Shown here: one piece after another, positions 1-11,900 of the stretch
Position numbering within the stretch: position 1 is the stretch's first letter
Layout of the letters: each line of letters begins with the position of its first letter
Source: Glandiceps talaboti
Lineage: Eukaryota > Hemichordata > Enteropneusta > Spengelidae
Length of the DNA stretch: 64,000 bases
NCBI RefSeq assembly: GCF_964340395.1
Contig: NC_135550.1
Location: 17,946,484-18,010,483 of the forward strand
Direction: 5' to 3'
Notes under the pieces: model-generated
Told to the model about the DNA's origin: nothing
The model's database searches: none
The model's input: the letters and a program-made list of their open reading frames with translations, nothing else
Translations under genes and position numbers: made by a program

Positions 1-790
1 GTCTTAATTATTTTAACAATTTTTAGTGTATATATCATTGGTTGTCTATAAAAAATAATGTTCCAGTTACAGATTTAATAGGCATGCTGTGTACATTTGT
101 ATACAGAATGCTATCCACATTTATACATTATTCAAATAGTAAAGTTATATGCATTCTGGTTTTAGGGTACAAGTACAATTTTACCCACAAGTTTTGATAT
201 CCTCTTTGTATGCAAGTTCAAGACTATCTTCCTCAATTAGCATGTGTGGAGCATACTTCATGACTTAAAGTCAAACAATCTGATTAGAATCTGATAGAGG
301 AGCTGACCTCATTTCTCCTTGTGTACTGCTTCGCGTTGACCTTTGTATATCCAATTATGTTCTGACCTTTGTGTATCCAATTATGTTACTTGTATGTTTG
401 TTGTTTTTTTCTATTATACCCCTGGTATACCTTGTCCCAAATCAAAGCAACATTTGAGAGATATTTATGCATGTGTATGCTACTGAATGCACTTTCATAT
501 TAACAGAAAAAGAAATTTGAGAATACGCCATGATTTCCGTGTAATCTTATCACGGCTAGAAATATTTTTGGTAGATGTGGAAACCCGGGTAACAGAGTTT
601 AGAAATCTGGTAAAATTTACATAGATTTCAATACTGTGTACCATAATTTTGGTTTGGATTGTACCTACCTTGCCATTAACCCCAAAATTTAAATCCTGTG
701 GTCTTGGATTATATCATCAGTAGAGGCAATAGAGTAGAAGCAAAAGGAAGGATAAGGCTCATTCTTTGTATAGCTCTACAGTCATTGTTT

Positions 791-936
<146 letters not shown>

Positions 937-1160
937 AAATTTGAATCCTAATCCGGCATCCACCTTTCAATGAATTCAATGGTTTCTTTAATAACCTCTT
1001 GTGTAATCTAAGCTTTTGCAATCTGAATGTGTATTTTACATTACTTCAGTTATTTGGTAGCCTTTAATATTGTTAGAGTTAGTTTTTATACCTATGGACA
1101 TTTTACCACAGTAATTTGATATGGTAGCATACAAACACAAGTATCTGGATGGAAAATTGG

Positions 1161-1184
1161 AGGGGGGGGGAGGGGGTGGGGGGC
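1161..1184 (+). repeat. G-rich run, possible quadruplex
   Basis: Runs of nine, five and six G separated by single A or T, enough for an intramolecular G-quadruplex on the plus strand, which is the VRK RNA-like strand. Confidence 0.6.
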
Positions 1185-1268
1185 AGACAAGAGTTCATGA
1201 GGGGGGTCAATTTTCAATACTCTTGTCTGTGATGGAAACAATTGATTTTTTATTTTTTCCCCAAACAG

Positions 1269-1373
1269 TTGGATGTTCTTGAATATTTACATGAGCATGA
1301 ATATGTGCATGCAGACATCAAGGCTGGTAACATATTGTTGGGTTGGTCTCCCACAAAGACATCAACAGATCTT
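1269..1373 (+). CDS. VRK: VRK coding exon: catalytic loop
   Basis: Acceptor CCAAACAG ends at 1268 and donor GTAAGT starts at 1374; 35 codons, phase 0 to 0. It encodes [18 protein letters not shown] and the following GNILL. Vertebrate VRK1 has HGDIK at this place, here HADIK, with Asp, Lys and Asn kept. Upstream exons (glycine-rich loop, VAIK-like Lys) are not found between 1 and 1268. Confidence 0.92.
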
Positions 1374-4300
1374 GTAAGTACACTGTAAAATTTTGAATGC
1401 GCCATATTCCAGTTATCAGAGACCACCACTAGGGGATGTTGTTCAGAAGCTCGTATTAGATACGATATGAGGGCGTTGAACATCGTCTTTTCCCAGTGTT
1501 TCTCAGCAAAAGTTTGTCATTCTCAGCCAGTTCAAATAGTCCTGCATTTATTTTTTTTCTTAATTTTTAGTGATGTGATTTTTAGGAACTCATGCCATGG
1601 ATTTTTATTTATTTAACATTCGTTATTTTGACTGCTTCTACACCACTTCCATTTGATTTGCATCCAAATAAAGTAATTTAACCTTTGCATGATGCTTCTT
1701 TTGAAAATGAGTACAAATTGTGTAGGATCTACAAGTCCTACATGTACCTCAGCCATGCCCTGTTCGTTATCACACTGAGAAGTGTAATTTCAAATTCAAC
1801 TTATTTATTTACTGTCAAAGATCACTCAAGACAGTCAATAATTATCTAAGTTCATATATTGTCTTTACAATATGTAAAATAACAATGTTTCTTGGAAATG
1901 ACGTCTTCAGAAAGGAAAGCCAAATGCTACTGGCTCTTTCAATAATACATTCTCGCAACAGTGATATAATGACCGAATTTCTGACAAAAAAAAAAGCTAT
2001 TGGGTTTAATATAAAATCATGTGTCAAGATGCACAGCAAAGGATAAACATGTGTATGCAGAGATATATCCGATTTACACAGTGGCCTGCACTCATAAGTT
2101 GGAAATCAGAATACGGCACACTGAAATATCATTCCAGTACAGCATTCATACAGTAAACTGCAAGTTATGTCTAACATCTCATGACCTGTGTGCCTTTGTG
2201 TTGTTATTTTGATCATACACACAAGTTTGGCATGATGCCTGATGCAAAACAGATTTCCTGAAATGGTCAAGTGAGCATGGTGGTGTGCGCCCTCTTGTGG
2301 CCAAACTAAAGTTCAATGTAGTGGTGTTGAAAAAGGTATAAACAATGCATTTTGCAACATAACATTGTATGGTATCGCACAATGACATTTTATGCTTGAG
2401 GAAGTGAGAAGGCTTAATAATCAACATACACCCCATGATATATATCTACACTCTAAGAGTTCACGAGATGTTAGGATCATCACATCTTACATTTGCCAGA
2501 CATAATAATGGCTAACCATATACCTATACTTTTATTATGCACTCTTGTTATGCTACAAACACCAATCACACTTACTAAGTTCACCTGAAGACATGTTTTC
2601 CTATAAAAAAAAAGATAATCAGCACTCGACTGATCTCTCTTGAATTTCAATGATTTTGTTTACCTTTCTTTGTATTCCAGGTATATCTGGTTGATTTTGG
2701 ACTAGCACATCGATACATTCCTGATGGCAAACACCATCTGTACAAAGAAGATCCATCAAAAGCTCACGATGGCACAATTGAATTCACAAGTCGGGATGCA
2801 CACAGAGGAACAAGTACATATACATTATTATTTCAGTGTTTATTTCAAATAAAGGTGTTCAAATTCAAAAAAAAGAAAGGCATGAGTTCAAGATTGCAAA
2901 CATCAATATTTCATCTTCAAATGTTCATATTAGAAAGCAGTCATTTCTTTTATTTTTCTATTTTTCCACTTTCGACTTGCCAGAACCGTCCAGGAGGGGT
3001 GATATTGAAATACTTGGTTACTGTATCCTTCAGTGGCTATGCAGAGTTTTACCATGGGAAGATAATCTTGATAATAAAGATTATGTCAAGGACCAAAAAA
3101 TCAAGTGAGTTTTTTTTTTTTTTTTTGATGATTGCTTATCAAACATTGCCAAAAACTATGTATGTCACAAACTTTACCCCAATATGGCTGATAAGGACTC
3201 AGACACATGAACTTGTTACAAATGAAAAAATGAAATCTGAATAATTGGAACAAATTGTTACCACTGAAGTGTGGTATATATCTTAAACTTGATATGTGTG
3301 CTTTTCAATCTGATCAAACTTTGGTCAAGGTTTGATTTGCTTTATTTACTGTATGTTACATCTACAGTGTGTCCTTTATCAGAGTGCATGTTCTCTTTTA
3401 TGTATATATCAAGTGAACACCTTCCTCCTTGGAAGGAAGGAAGGAAGGAAGGTCATCACTCGATATATAAACAAAGTGAACATAAATGACACACAGCAGA
3501 GGTGCAATGCAGTAAATAAAGCAAATCAAGCCTACTGTTTGTTCTTGATCAGATTTTAATCAGCTTGCATATATTTATACCAAACTTCATTGACAGTAAT
3601 ATCCAGTGACCACATCTAGGGAAATACTTGATAGTCAACCAAAATTCAATTTTTTTTCCTTCCATTTAGATATATGTCAAATCTACCCAGTCTGATGAAG
3701 AAATGTTTCCCTGCAGGTCGTTGTCCAGGTAACACAAGCTCAGAATTAATCCTATTTGGGTTTTTTATGCTCACCTGATAAAAACAAGTTAGTTTGCATA
3801 CTTCATTTAAGGTCAAATTACAACTTTAAAATATTTTTTAGTTGTTTCTAAACTTGAAGGTTGGGCAGGTGTGCAGGAAAATCTAAATATGCTAATATTA
3901 TATTTGAAGGCTGATACATTTGATAGATTAGTCATGTTCTATGTAGGGGATGGGGGTGAATGTTAAATCATATTACAACTGTGGCTGTATTTTTACATTC
4001 AAATCAAACGGCTTGAAAAAAATCAACTGAGGTGCAACATAACTCAAATATTCAAGCTATATTTATTCATTTACAATGGAGTATAGGATACACACAAACT
4101 GCATAAAGAGGGCTTCTATAATCCAACTTGATCTGAAAAGAAAATGTATGTTGTTAAATAAAGTGTCCTAGAAAGTAGTAGTGTATTGATATAAGTGTAA
4201 CAAGTGAATACCCTATATCTCTCTATAGTAACTGTTGTCTCTTGCATTGTTCTTAGCCAGCCTTTTGAAGTATTTTGAACATGTGAACAAACTTGATTAC

Positions 4301-4435
4301 TGTGAGAAACCAGACTATGCTTACCTAAAGAAATTGTTGCATGCTGAGATCAAGAAAGAAGGATATGCAGATGATGGCAAACTCGACTTACATAAAAAGG
4401 TAGGTTTGCTGAGATGAGCATCCAAGGTTTCACAC

Positions 4436-4483
<48 letters not shown>

Positions 4484-6945
4484 TCAACAGTGTATTATGT
4501 GACTCTATTGCACATGCTTGGGGCTTTGGTTGGAGATACTTTATTTCAGAAAAGTATGATTTGCACTGTAGGTGTTATGTTGCCAATTTAATGACCAAAT
4601 GTAAATGTGATATCTTTATAGCCACAATTCTCAGTTGTGGTGCAGTACTGAAGGGGATAATTTGTGGGCCAATGCAATTTTATGAGAAAAATGTAACACA
4701 ATTCCTTCATCAAATTGTATTTGCTATACAAAAATTCAAGACTGAATAAAAATAAAAATCTAAGGTATTTTGAAGTATAGCTATCATCAAAATGTATATA
4801 TTAGACAGTTTAGTCTTAGGACCGACTATATGTCATCAAGTTTGCTCATCTGATGTGAATTAAAGATTATGTTGAAATATTTTCCATTCAGGCAAACGGA
4901 TCTGTTGAGGATGATGGACCTGCAAAGAAAAGAGTGTCGAGTCCTGTAAAACGAACAAAAGCAGCAGCCAAACCTAGAAAGAGAGTAGTTGAAAGCACAA
5001 CAGAAGAAGATGATGATGACTATATCCCTCCACCTAAAAAGACTGCTGTGAAGTCTAGAAAAACTGTGGCTGCCGTCAAGTCTAGAAACACTGTGGCTGC
5101 CAGTGGAACACCAAAGAGAAAAAGAGGCAAGCAGGCAGTTGTTGATCTCACGTCTGATGAGGATCTTGTTCAATCTCCTCCTGTCAAGAAAACAGGAAGG
5201 GCTAGGCAATACAAAGCATCCACTCCAAGGGACATAGAGTCACCACGTTTGAAATCAGCAGAACGTCGAAAACCCAGAAAGAGAGCTGCCGAATTCATTG
5301 AGGACAGTCCATCAACAAGTAAGGTTGCAAGGACAAGTAAAGGTCAAAGGTCACCAAGAAAAAGTAATGTAAGGAGTCCAGCAGCTGAGAAGCAGGGAAT
5401 TACAAATAAAGGTGATTATTTTCTTTCAGTTTAAATTTGTCTTAGATTATGAATATCATTTCAGACACATTACATATTACGTTAAATTACTTATCTTACA
5501 TACCTTTTATCAAAATTTAGCATGTTTTTGTCAATAATAAAACATCTGTAAAATGTCTGAAAATGACATAATGTGACATCAATATTGTTCCACAAATACA
5601 TTGACATCTAAAAGTAACTCTCCACCATGCACCACCATCATTTCATCACAATCTCCTCCTATTTCTGATTGTGTTTCTGTTAGGCTACATGGCATCAATT
5701 TGGGGCTACCTCATGGGGGATAGCTGACTGACAGTTAACAGAACCAACATTGTACAAAGTAAGGCATGTGTGGTTTGCTCTATTGGTACTAACAATAGCC
5801 TGGCTCTGTGTCCTCCTGTCTTATTAGACATGTAAAGACATGTAAAGACATGAAAGATCCTTTGTTCTAGCATAGGCAGTGGCTCTTCTCCACTGTCTAT
5901 GGTTCTAGGCAATATTATTAACTAACAGATTCTCACTTTTAGTTCTATGCAAATGTGTTGTCATAAAATCATTTGATGAAGCTAATATTGGTCTTCTTAC
6001 TGTAGTATTGTTAATACAGGTCGTCATTAATGTTCCCATTTTAGTAACACTATATTTAAACTGGTTAATATGGTCATATAACTACTATAGTATTTTATGA
6101 CCGATGTGCATATCATGTTTCATTTTTTAGAGTCATGCTTGCATTAAAGGTATCAGAATTCAGATATACTGGTATATTTTCATGAAATTTTTAAAATTAA
6201 AATTTTCTAATATTGAGAACCAACTGTACAAAATTAGATGATGCCTCCATTGAATCAACAATTTCAAAGTCTATGAAGCATCAGCGGTAATTGAATGTAC
6301 TGACTGCTGTGCCCCATGTCTGTGATCTTGGATGCTAGCTACTCAATTCGTCATTGTAATGCAGTAAAACATCAGACAACCTTGCAGACAAGTCACTGAC
6401 ACTGAAATGAAATGAAAATACCATAGCACAAGTCGAAATACTACCCGTAGTCTGTCTCCATGCCCTAAATATGTATATTTCTTGCCACTGTAGCAGTCAA
6501 GCATCTCATTTACATGTGCATGGAGATGTTTTTAAAACTTTTTTTCAGGCATATATGTACGTAGTCGTACATACGTACGTATGTACATATGTACGTGCAT
6601 GCATATATGTATACATACATACATACATACATACATACATACATACATACATACATACATACATACATACATACACACATACACACATACATACATACAT
6701 ACATACACACATACACACACACATACATACATACATACATACATACATACATACATACATACATACATACTTACAACACATACTCACAGCTAGCCTTGCT
6801 ACTTTCTCTAAATTGTCTTAATATATCAGTGTGACAATTAGCTATAACGGTTACCTAAGACTATCTATAAATGGCAAAACCCCACTCACTGCAGAAATAT
6901 TTGCTACTTTTAAATTAGCAAAAGTAACGAAGCTGTGAGAGTGTC

Positions 6946-7023
<78 letters not shown>

Positions 7024-7169
7024 TTCATGCTTGACATGTTTCAATCTGGAAGTTTTTTGTGACCTTTTAATTTTAACTTGTAGGTCCTGTAAAAGTAAAG
7101 AAATCCAAAGTAAAGAAACAGTCAGCGACAATCTCAACTCAGACGTCACCTGGATTTTACAAGAGATGA
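1269..7169 (+). CDS. VRK: VRK1/VRK2-type Ser/Thr kinase, C-terminal part (5' exons outside window)
   Basis: Seven coding exons in consistent phase: 1269-1373, 2681-2813, 2984-3104, 3670-3728, 4257-4399, 4892-5411, 7084-7169 (stop TGA 7167-7169), giving 388 residues after an unseen N-terminus. The first exon enters the kinase domain at the catalytic loop ([18 protein letters not shown], with catalytic Asp, Lys and Asn). The second carries the metal-binding VDFGLAHRY and the VRK signature [13 protein letters not shown]; the third carries [13 protein letters not shown] and LPWEDNL. After the kinase C-lobe ([20 protein letters not shown]) comes a Lys/Arg/Ser/Pro-rich tail of roughly 200 residues with an acidic EEDDDD patch, NLS-like KRKRGK and many S/T-P sites, longer than the human VRK1 tail as I remember it. 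There is no hydrophobic C-terminal anchor of the VRK2A type, so a nuclear VRK1-like protein is likely. Family role (known): phosphorylates BAF/BANF1 and histones. The gene converges with FANCL, as VRK2 does in human. Confidence 0.93.
1374..2680 (+). other. VRK intron
   Basis: AT-rich intron without recognisable coding sequence or repeats. Confidence 0.85.
2681..2813 (+). CDS. VRK: VRK coding exon: DFG and activation segment
   Basis: Acceptor TTCCAG ends at 2680; donor GTACAT starts at 2814. It encodes [16 protein letters not shown] and [16 protein letters not shown], ending one base into the next codon. The activation segment matches the VRK family closely. Confidence 0.93.
2984..3104 (+). 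CDS. VRK: VRK coding exon: C-lobe PSRRGD segment
   Basis: Acceptor TTGCCAG ends at 2983; donor GTGAGT starts at 3105, followed by a T run. It encodes [18 protein letters not shown] and [19 protein letters not shown], matching human VRK1 in order. Confidence 0.93.
3105..4256 (+). other. VRK introns (around the 3670-3728 exon)
   Basis: Two introns of 565 and 528 bases. The first contains a T run next to the donor and a short GGAA repeat near 3433-3452. Nothing else is recognised. Confidence 0.85.
3670..3728 (+). CDS. VRK: VRK coding exon: C-lobe
   Basis: Acceptor CCATTTAG ends at 3669; donor GTAACA starts at 3729. It encodes [19 protein letters not shown], corresponding to the VRK1 segment around NIASLMDKCFP. 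Phases join both neighbours. Confidence 0.9.
4257..4399 (+). CDS. VRK: VRK coding exon: end of kinase domain
   Basis: Acceptor TTCTTAG ends at 4256; donor GTAGGT starts at 4400. It encodes [20 protein letters not shown] and [10 protein letters not shown], corresponding to the end of the VRK1 kinase domain. An AC repeat starts 31 bases into the following intron. Confidence 0.92.
4431..4481. repeat. AC microsatellite
   Basis: About 25 AC units with one G interruption, 31 bases after a VRK donor. Confidence 0.95.
4892..5411 (+). CDS. VRK: VRK coding exon: long basic tail
   Basis: Acceptor TCCATTCAG ends at 4891; donor GTGATT starts at 5412. The 173 codons are rich in Lys, Arg, Ser and Pro, with an internal near-duplication (KSRKTVAA, then KSRNTVAA), an acidic EEDDDD run, NLS-like KRKRGK and motifs such as SPVKR, TPRD and SPRKS. 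Reading past the donor would add seven codons and stop at 5434, a possible alternative end. The phase joins the last exon cleanly. Confidence 0.85.
6541..6772. repeat. TACA/ACAT tetranucleotide microsatellite
   Basis: An ACAT tract interrupted by ACAC words, entered through an alternating purine-pyrimidine palindromic stretch (ACGTACGTATGTACATATGT near 6574) that could form cruciform or Z-DNA. Confidence 0.95.
6948..7021. repeat. Perfect AC microsatellite
   Basis: About 36 uninterrupted AC units, ending 62 bases before the last VRK acceptor. Confidence 0.96.
7084..7169 (+). CDS. VRK: VRK last coding exon
   Basis: Acceptor AACTTGTAG ends at 7083. It encodes [13 protein letters not shown] followed by [15 protein letters not shown] and TGA at 7167-7169. 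It is basic like the preceding tail. The large intron before it holds two long microsatellites (6541-6772 and 6948-7021). Confidence 0.82.
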
Positions 7170-7378
7170 AGAACTCCCTCCAGTATTCACTGAATGAACA
7201 TTTAGGATGATTTCATTGTATTCTAGTTACAGTTACAAACCTAAAATTGTTTTGAAGATATAATGTTATACATAGTACTACAAAATGTTGTGTTACTATT
7301 GCTTTATATAAATACATATACGAAAACAGTGATAGTAATCAGTCAAACAGGCAGCGCACTATGTAACACTGGCTAAAA

Positions 7379-7398
7379 TGGGGGGAGGGGGGGGGGGG
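7379..7398 (+). repeat. G run
   Basis: Near-pure G with one A in the VRK 3' region; possible quadruplex in the 3' UTR. Confidence 0.6.
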
Positions 7399-8136
7399 TC
7401 ACTCAGTTCAATACAGGTTTGAGACCAAGAGTTTAATTTTCCCTATTTTTGTAAGCCAGAATAGTATTACCAGGAGCATATAGTATAATTGCTTCCAACT
7501 GCCTGGTGGTTCAGAACGATTCCCCCTCCCCCATCATAAATATATATTGTTTCTAGTATGTGGTAAACTGACAGTAACAGTCGCTGTAATGGTAAACAAT
7601 AGTCCATTCCATGCTGTGAACAGGAAATTGAGAATACATAGCTCTAATTGGGGGTATCATCACGTCCCTTGGTATTCTGTAGAAGTGTAAATCAGGGATA
7701 TTTTCATGTTGTTCAGACTCGAGGAAACTGTTTAACTGAATAACCTATACCATGTATACCCCCAAGGTACACATAAACAGGAAGTAGAGCGCCACCATGG
7801 CAAATTTTGGAAAGGCCAATTGTTTTGACAAAATATGAACCTTCAACCATGACATGTGTATCTTTGTCATCTTCAATAATCACGATAGTCTGACTTCATT
7901 ATATTTTGCCATCATACCATTACATGCAATTTACCCCACAAAAAACATATGCACTCAACCTTTAATCTTATGTGTATATTTTTCTGGGATTATTCCATTG
8001 AATATCCTTTTATTACAAAATATGCTATGCAGAAAAATAACTATAACTCTGAGTACATACATTTTTCTGCCTAAGCACAACTGCCAAAATGTACTTCTTT
8101 ATGTAATATTGGCATATGCATTTTAATTGACGTTAC

Positions 8137-8142
8137 AATAAA
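8137..8142 (+). promoter_or_regulatory. Candidate VRK poly(A) signal
   Basis: A canonical AATAAA 968 bases after the VRK stop. It is the first clear hexamer I found on this strand. Its use is inferred only. Confidence 0.3.
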
Positions 8143-8609
8143 GTGCCTTTCCTTTTGACGAAATCATCACACTTTGTGTTATGTGTTTAATCCGATGATT
8201 ATGTGTCATATGTCCACTGTTTGGAATGTACTTGACTGTGTTGTCTTATTTTGGGGGTCTATAAATAGAATATTTCATTCAAAATTCTACTGCCAAGGAA
8301 AACTGGACAAAAGCTGCTATAGGTTATCTAAACTGGCTATGAAGAGTATTTTTTATCCCACAAAGCAAACTTTCCTTATTTTATCTGTACATAGTGTTAC
8401 AGTATTTGAGTGTGTTTGGATGACAAAGGCGGTGATTGACCTTTGACCCTATTATTGGGTCATTGTACAACTTGCATGCTGTGTGCGCTACTGTGGCAAG
8501 TTTTATCTCACTACTGGTAATGCAAAAATAAACAATAATGAAGACTCAACATGTCACTTCGTTATAATGTAGAGTGACAGATTTCAACTTTTGATGTGAT
8601 TGCTTTTTA

Positions 8610-8912
8610 CATATGGTATTGAAAAGCAATCACTTTGTTGTCATCTTGACTGTGATTGGTTTGCTGCAGTATGAGCATTCTCCAAATATGGTATTGAAAA
8701 GCAATCACTTTGTTGTCATCTTGACTGATTGGTTTGCTGCAGAATGAGCATTCTCCAAATATGGTATTGAAAAGCAATCACTTTGTTGCCATCTTGACTG
8801 ATTGGTTTGCTGCAGAATGAGCATTCTCCAAATATGGTATTGAAAAGCAATCACTTTGTTGCCATCTTGACTGTGATTGGTTTGCTGCAGTATGGACATT
8901 CTCCAAATATGG
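8610..8912 (-). repeat. 73-75-bp tandem array derived from FANCL last exon
   Basis: The motif AAATATGG recurs at 8684, 8757, 8830 and 8905, giving periods of 73, 73 and 75. The unit nearest FANCL is the true coding end of exon 11. The units below it repeat the coding text for GEC-S-(Y/F)-CSKPI and the stop, but with one extra C (TTTTCAATACC instead of TTTTAATACC). Two units also lack a TG. A partial fifth unit begins near 8610. The copies lie in the expected 3' UTR. Confidence 0.92.
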
Positions 8913-8952
8913 TATTAAAACTTTGACGACTTGATGGTAAAGCTCTCAACCA
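8851..8952 (-). CDS. FANCL: FANCL exon 11: RING end and stop
   Basis: Acceptor CCTTTCAG lies just above 8952. It encodes WLRALPSSRQSFNTIFGECP then YCSKPITVKMATK and TGA (8853-8851), with the last two metal-binding Cys (356 and 359). Nearly the same sequence from IFGEC to the stop recurs downstream in the tandem array at 8610-8912. Confidence 0.95.
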   Translation of the reverse strand, partial: WLRALPSSRQSFNTIFGECPYCSKPITVKMATK

Positions 8953-11900
8953 CTGAAAGGAAATATGGGAAGAAATGTAGTGAATTGAAAATAGAATGTG
9001 CCTTAGAATTAAAATTCAAACTTTTGTTACTCTGTTCTTGAAAATTCCACCCTATTCTCAGGAGAAAAAACAAAAAACGACCGAGTAACAACGGTACCAG
9101 TATCCATATTACACTTCAAAATGTCCACCAATAATGTAATGCTATGGGCAAATAATAGCTGGATGATTTCCTTGAAAGTATGATGGCAAACACAAATTTT
9201 TGATTCATTCAAGCTACTTGAATTTTAAACAAATTGGTCACCTAGATGCATTCTTTTCTTGTGTTTATACACATATTTGTGAAGTTAGCCAAGTCATCTG
9301 ACACAGCCTACAGTAACATAATCATTTCTAAAGTTAAGCCTTACTAAAGTTGCTCACCTCATACAGACAGGATTGATGGAAAGGCTGTCCACATCTGGGA
9401 TCATCACAGACTTTATCAGGAATGGCAGTGTCTAGTCGGTAGGAGTAACAAATACCACACTCTACACTGAAGTCCTACAGTTTGTACAGGAGAAATCAGA
9501 AAATCAAGGTTGCATATTCACATTGCATGATTCAAAGTTACCATGCTATTTATATGACTAACAGATGAGAAACACTCAATGATAGTTATTTTATGGACAA
9601 ATTAGTTTGCTAAATAAACTTTCCATCCTTACACTTTTGCTTAATATAAAGTTGGTAAATTTAGAGATTTTCAGATATTTTCTGATTTGTTATCAAAGGC
9701 TATAGAACTATATAACATAAGCATACTGAAACCGAATCGTGTCTACATATACCTGGTATCTACCTCTCACTCTCACATGGAATTATTTAGACAAAAATGA
9801 AATGTCTCTCTAGATTTGAAATACATATAATCAAGAATGTATTTCATTGACTGAATTCCCAGTATACTAGTATCAAATTAAAAGTTCTACTCACAAAGTC
9901 AAAGCATTTGTTGGAAGCAAATCTCAAATTTTAACTGACATCTCGTTAGCAATGTCAATCAGTACCCTCCTGACAGCACTAACGAGACAACAGAGAACAT
10001 TTGGGATTTCCTTCAAAAAATTGTTACATTCTATGAGTAGAAATTTTCATTTGAAAATATTGTATCCCTATATATATTCATGATTTTGGCAATACTAGGC
10101 TTCACTGCTAACACATTATTACAAATTTACAATTTGCCAAGAGCTATCTAAATAACATTAAAAGTGTTCATTATGGGCTGAAAAATTGAATGTAATGGCG
10201 TACGATGTATATCATGCATTGTAGCTGCACTTAAACCTGACATGTAAGATTTGTTCTTACCTGTTTCTTTGTGTTAGTTTTTGAAGGAAATTCAGTAGCT
10301 AGTATATTCTGTAAGTTTGTTAGCACAGTTTCCTCTGGATTCCAATTTTCCAAATTTGTGTTTAGTTTGTCTCGTAGTGGGTTAATTACTGGAAATCAAA
10401 GTAAACCTAAATATCACATTCAAAAAATTACAATATTACATAGTCAGTGATGGCACTTTACATGTACACTGATTTTAGTTTCTACATGTAAACACTCCTG
10501 AAAGAGGTTCTTGTTTTGTCAACAAATTGTATATCTGTGTAATACTTATAGGACTTGATCACTAAGCAACCATACATACTTCAACAAGTACAACACTTTA
10601 AATAATCAGGAAAACAGCAAACGTAATTAAAACTGTGTTCTAGTTATGATTACTGAGGCTTTGCATTTATGACTTCATAGCTGAGAAGGAGAAAAGTTGA
10701 CTGTGGCCAGGACTCAAGCCTAGACCCACTAACTACTAGACCAAAGCACTACCAGCCATGCTAAATGTCAATCAACCCCACCACAACTTGTTATACTTTG
10801 GGAGGTTTTGTGCATGTTGGTGTGATGAGTATGGAGTGTTCTGCGGATTATAATACATTGAAGGAAATAGAGGTATTAAAACAGAGTAACCACGTCAGAT
10901 TTGGTGACAACAATTACAAATATTGTATCAACTTCATACCATGGTCAGCACCAAGAAATTTACACTCAGGAAACATCCTTGGATGAAATGGATCCATATT
11001 AATTTGTAAAGATGAACTGCTTCCTGTAAGAAATGACAAAACATGTGTAATAAAATTACATTTCTATCCACTTGGTAGTTGTTTTGTAAAAGAACTGGAA
11101 AGCCAAGAGCACGGAAAACCAGTAATATGGAAAAATACAAAATATACACAAACAAATTTTGATTAAAAAGGGAAAAAAAGAGCACATCAATTCATATTTC
11201 CATTAGAATTTTAATAATCACTTTCAAACATACTGCTGTTAGATTTGTATTGAAACTGGCAAGACAGCTACATCTATTAAAAAAAAACAATCTATAACCT
11301 TGTAAGATGTGTAAATATGTTAAAAAATAATTTACAAACCCCATTCACCATTTTGAATGGTGCATTGTGGGAAATATGGTATCGTATTAAAATCAAGCAA
11401 ATGAGTCAAGCACTGTTGTAAACAAAATGTTACATTGTTTGTAAATACAAATAATCTAGTCTTGATTACCTAGCCCCTTAAAGGTGGGCCACTGATCTGA
11501 TCACCATAAACCACAAATATCATAGTCTAGTCTTGGTTACCCAGACCCTTGCAAGCCTGCAAATCAGTACTGTAATTGTAAATATCTCATCTCACTTTTG
11601 TCTTCATCTGAGCATGCCCAGTTTTAGATTGTTCATTGCTGTATCCACCATTTTATCTCTTGTATCAAAGGGTTAAATGGGTGAACACACAGTGACACTG
11701 ACAACCCTTTCAGTCTATCTCTGAAGTGTTAGACTGTTCATTGTTTGCGTCCACCGTTTCATCTATTGTACAGCTCAGTTTAGATAGAAGATGACTACAG
11801 TACAAATACAATGTGAATCAAAACACTTCAAATATCAAATTCTTGTACACAACAAAACAGCATTGTCTAAACACATACAAAATTCACATTTCTTACAATT

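Larger units (their letters stand above)
5412..7083 (+). other. VRK last intron
   Basis: This 1.67-kb intron carries a TACA-type microsatellite bordered by alternating TACG/CGTA palindromes (6541-6772) and a perfect AC tract (6948-7021) close to the final acceptor. No coding sequence is seen. Confidence 0.85.
7170..8609. other. Convergent intergenic/3' UTR interval between VRK and FANCL
   Basis: It lies between the VRK stop and the FANCL-derived repeat. There is a G-rich stretch at 7380-7398 and an AATAAA at 8137-8142 on the plus strand. On the minus strand an AATAAA complement lies at 8009-8014. The 3' UTRs of both genes probably lie here, possibly overlapping. No other gene is seen. Confidence 0.6.

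Noticed and set aside
5412-5434. Read-through of the VRK donor to a stop (GDYFLSV)
   Set aside because: The donor and downstream exon join in phase and the downstream exon continues the basic composition; kept only as a possible alternative end.
6471-6834. ORFs rich in His-Thr-Tyr-Ile
   Set aside because: Translations of the ACAT microsatellite in the last VRK intron.
8705-8899. 64-codon minus ORF with repeated HSAANQS/ILQQTN text
   Set aside because: Out-of-frame reading of the FANCL exon-11 repeat; the real exon reads another frame.
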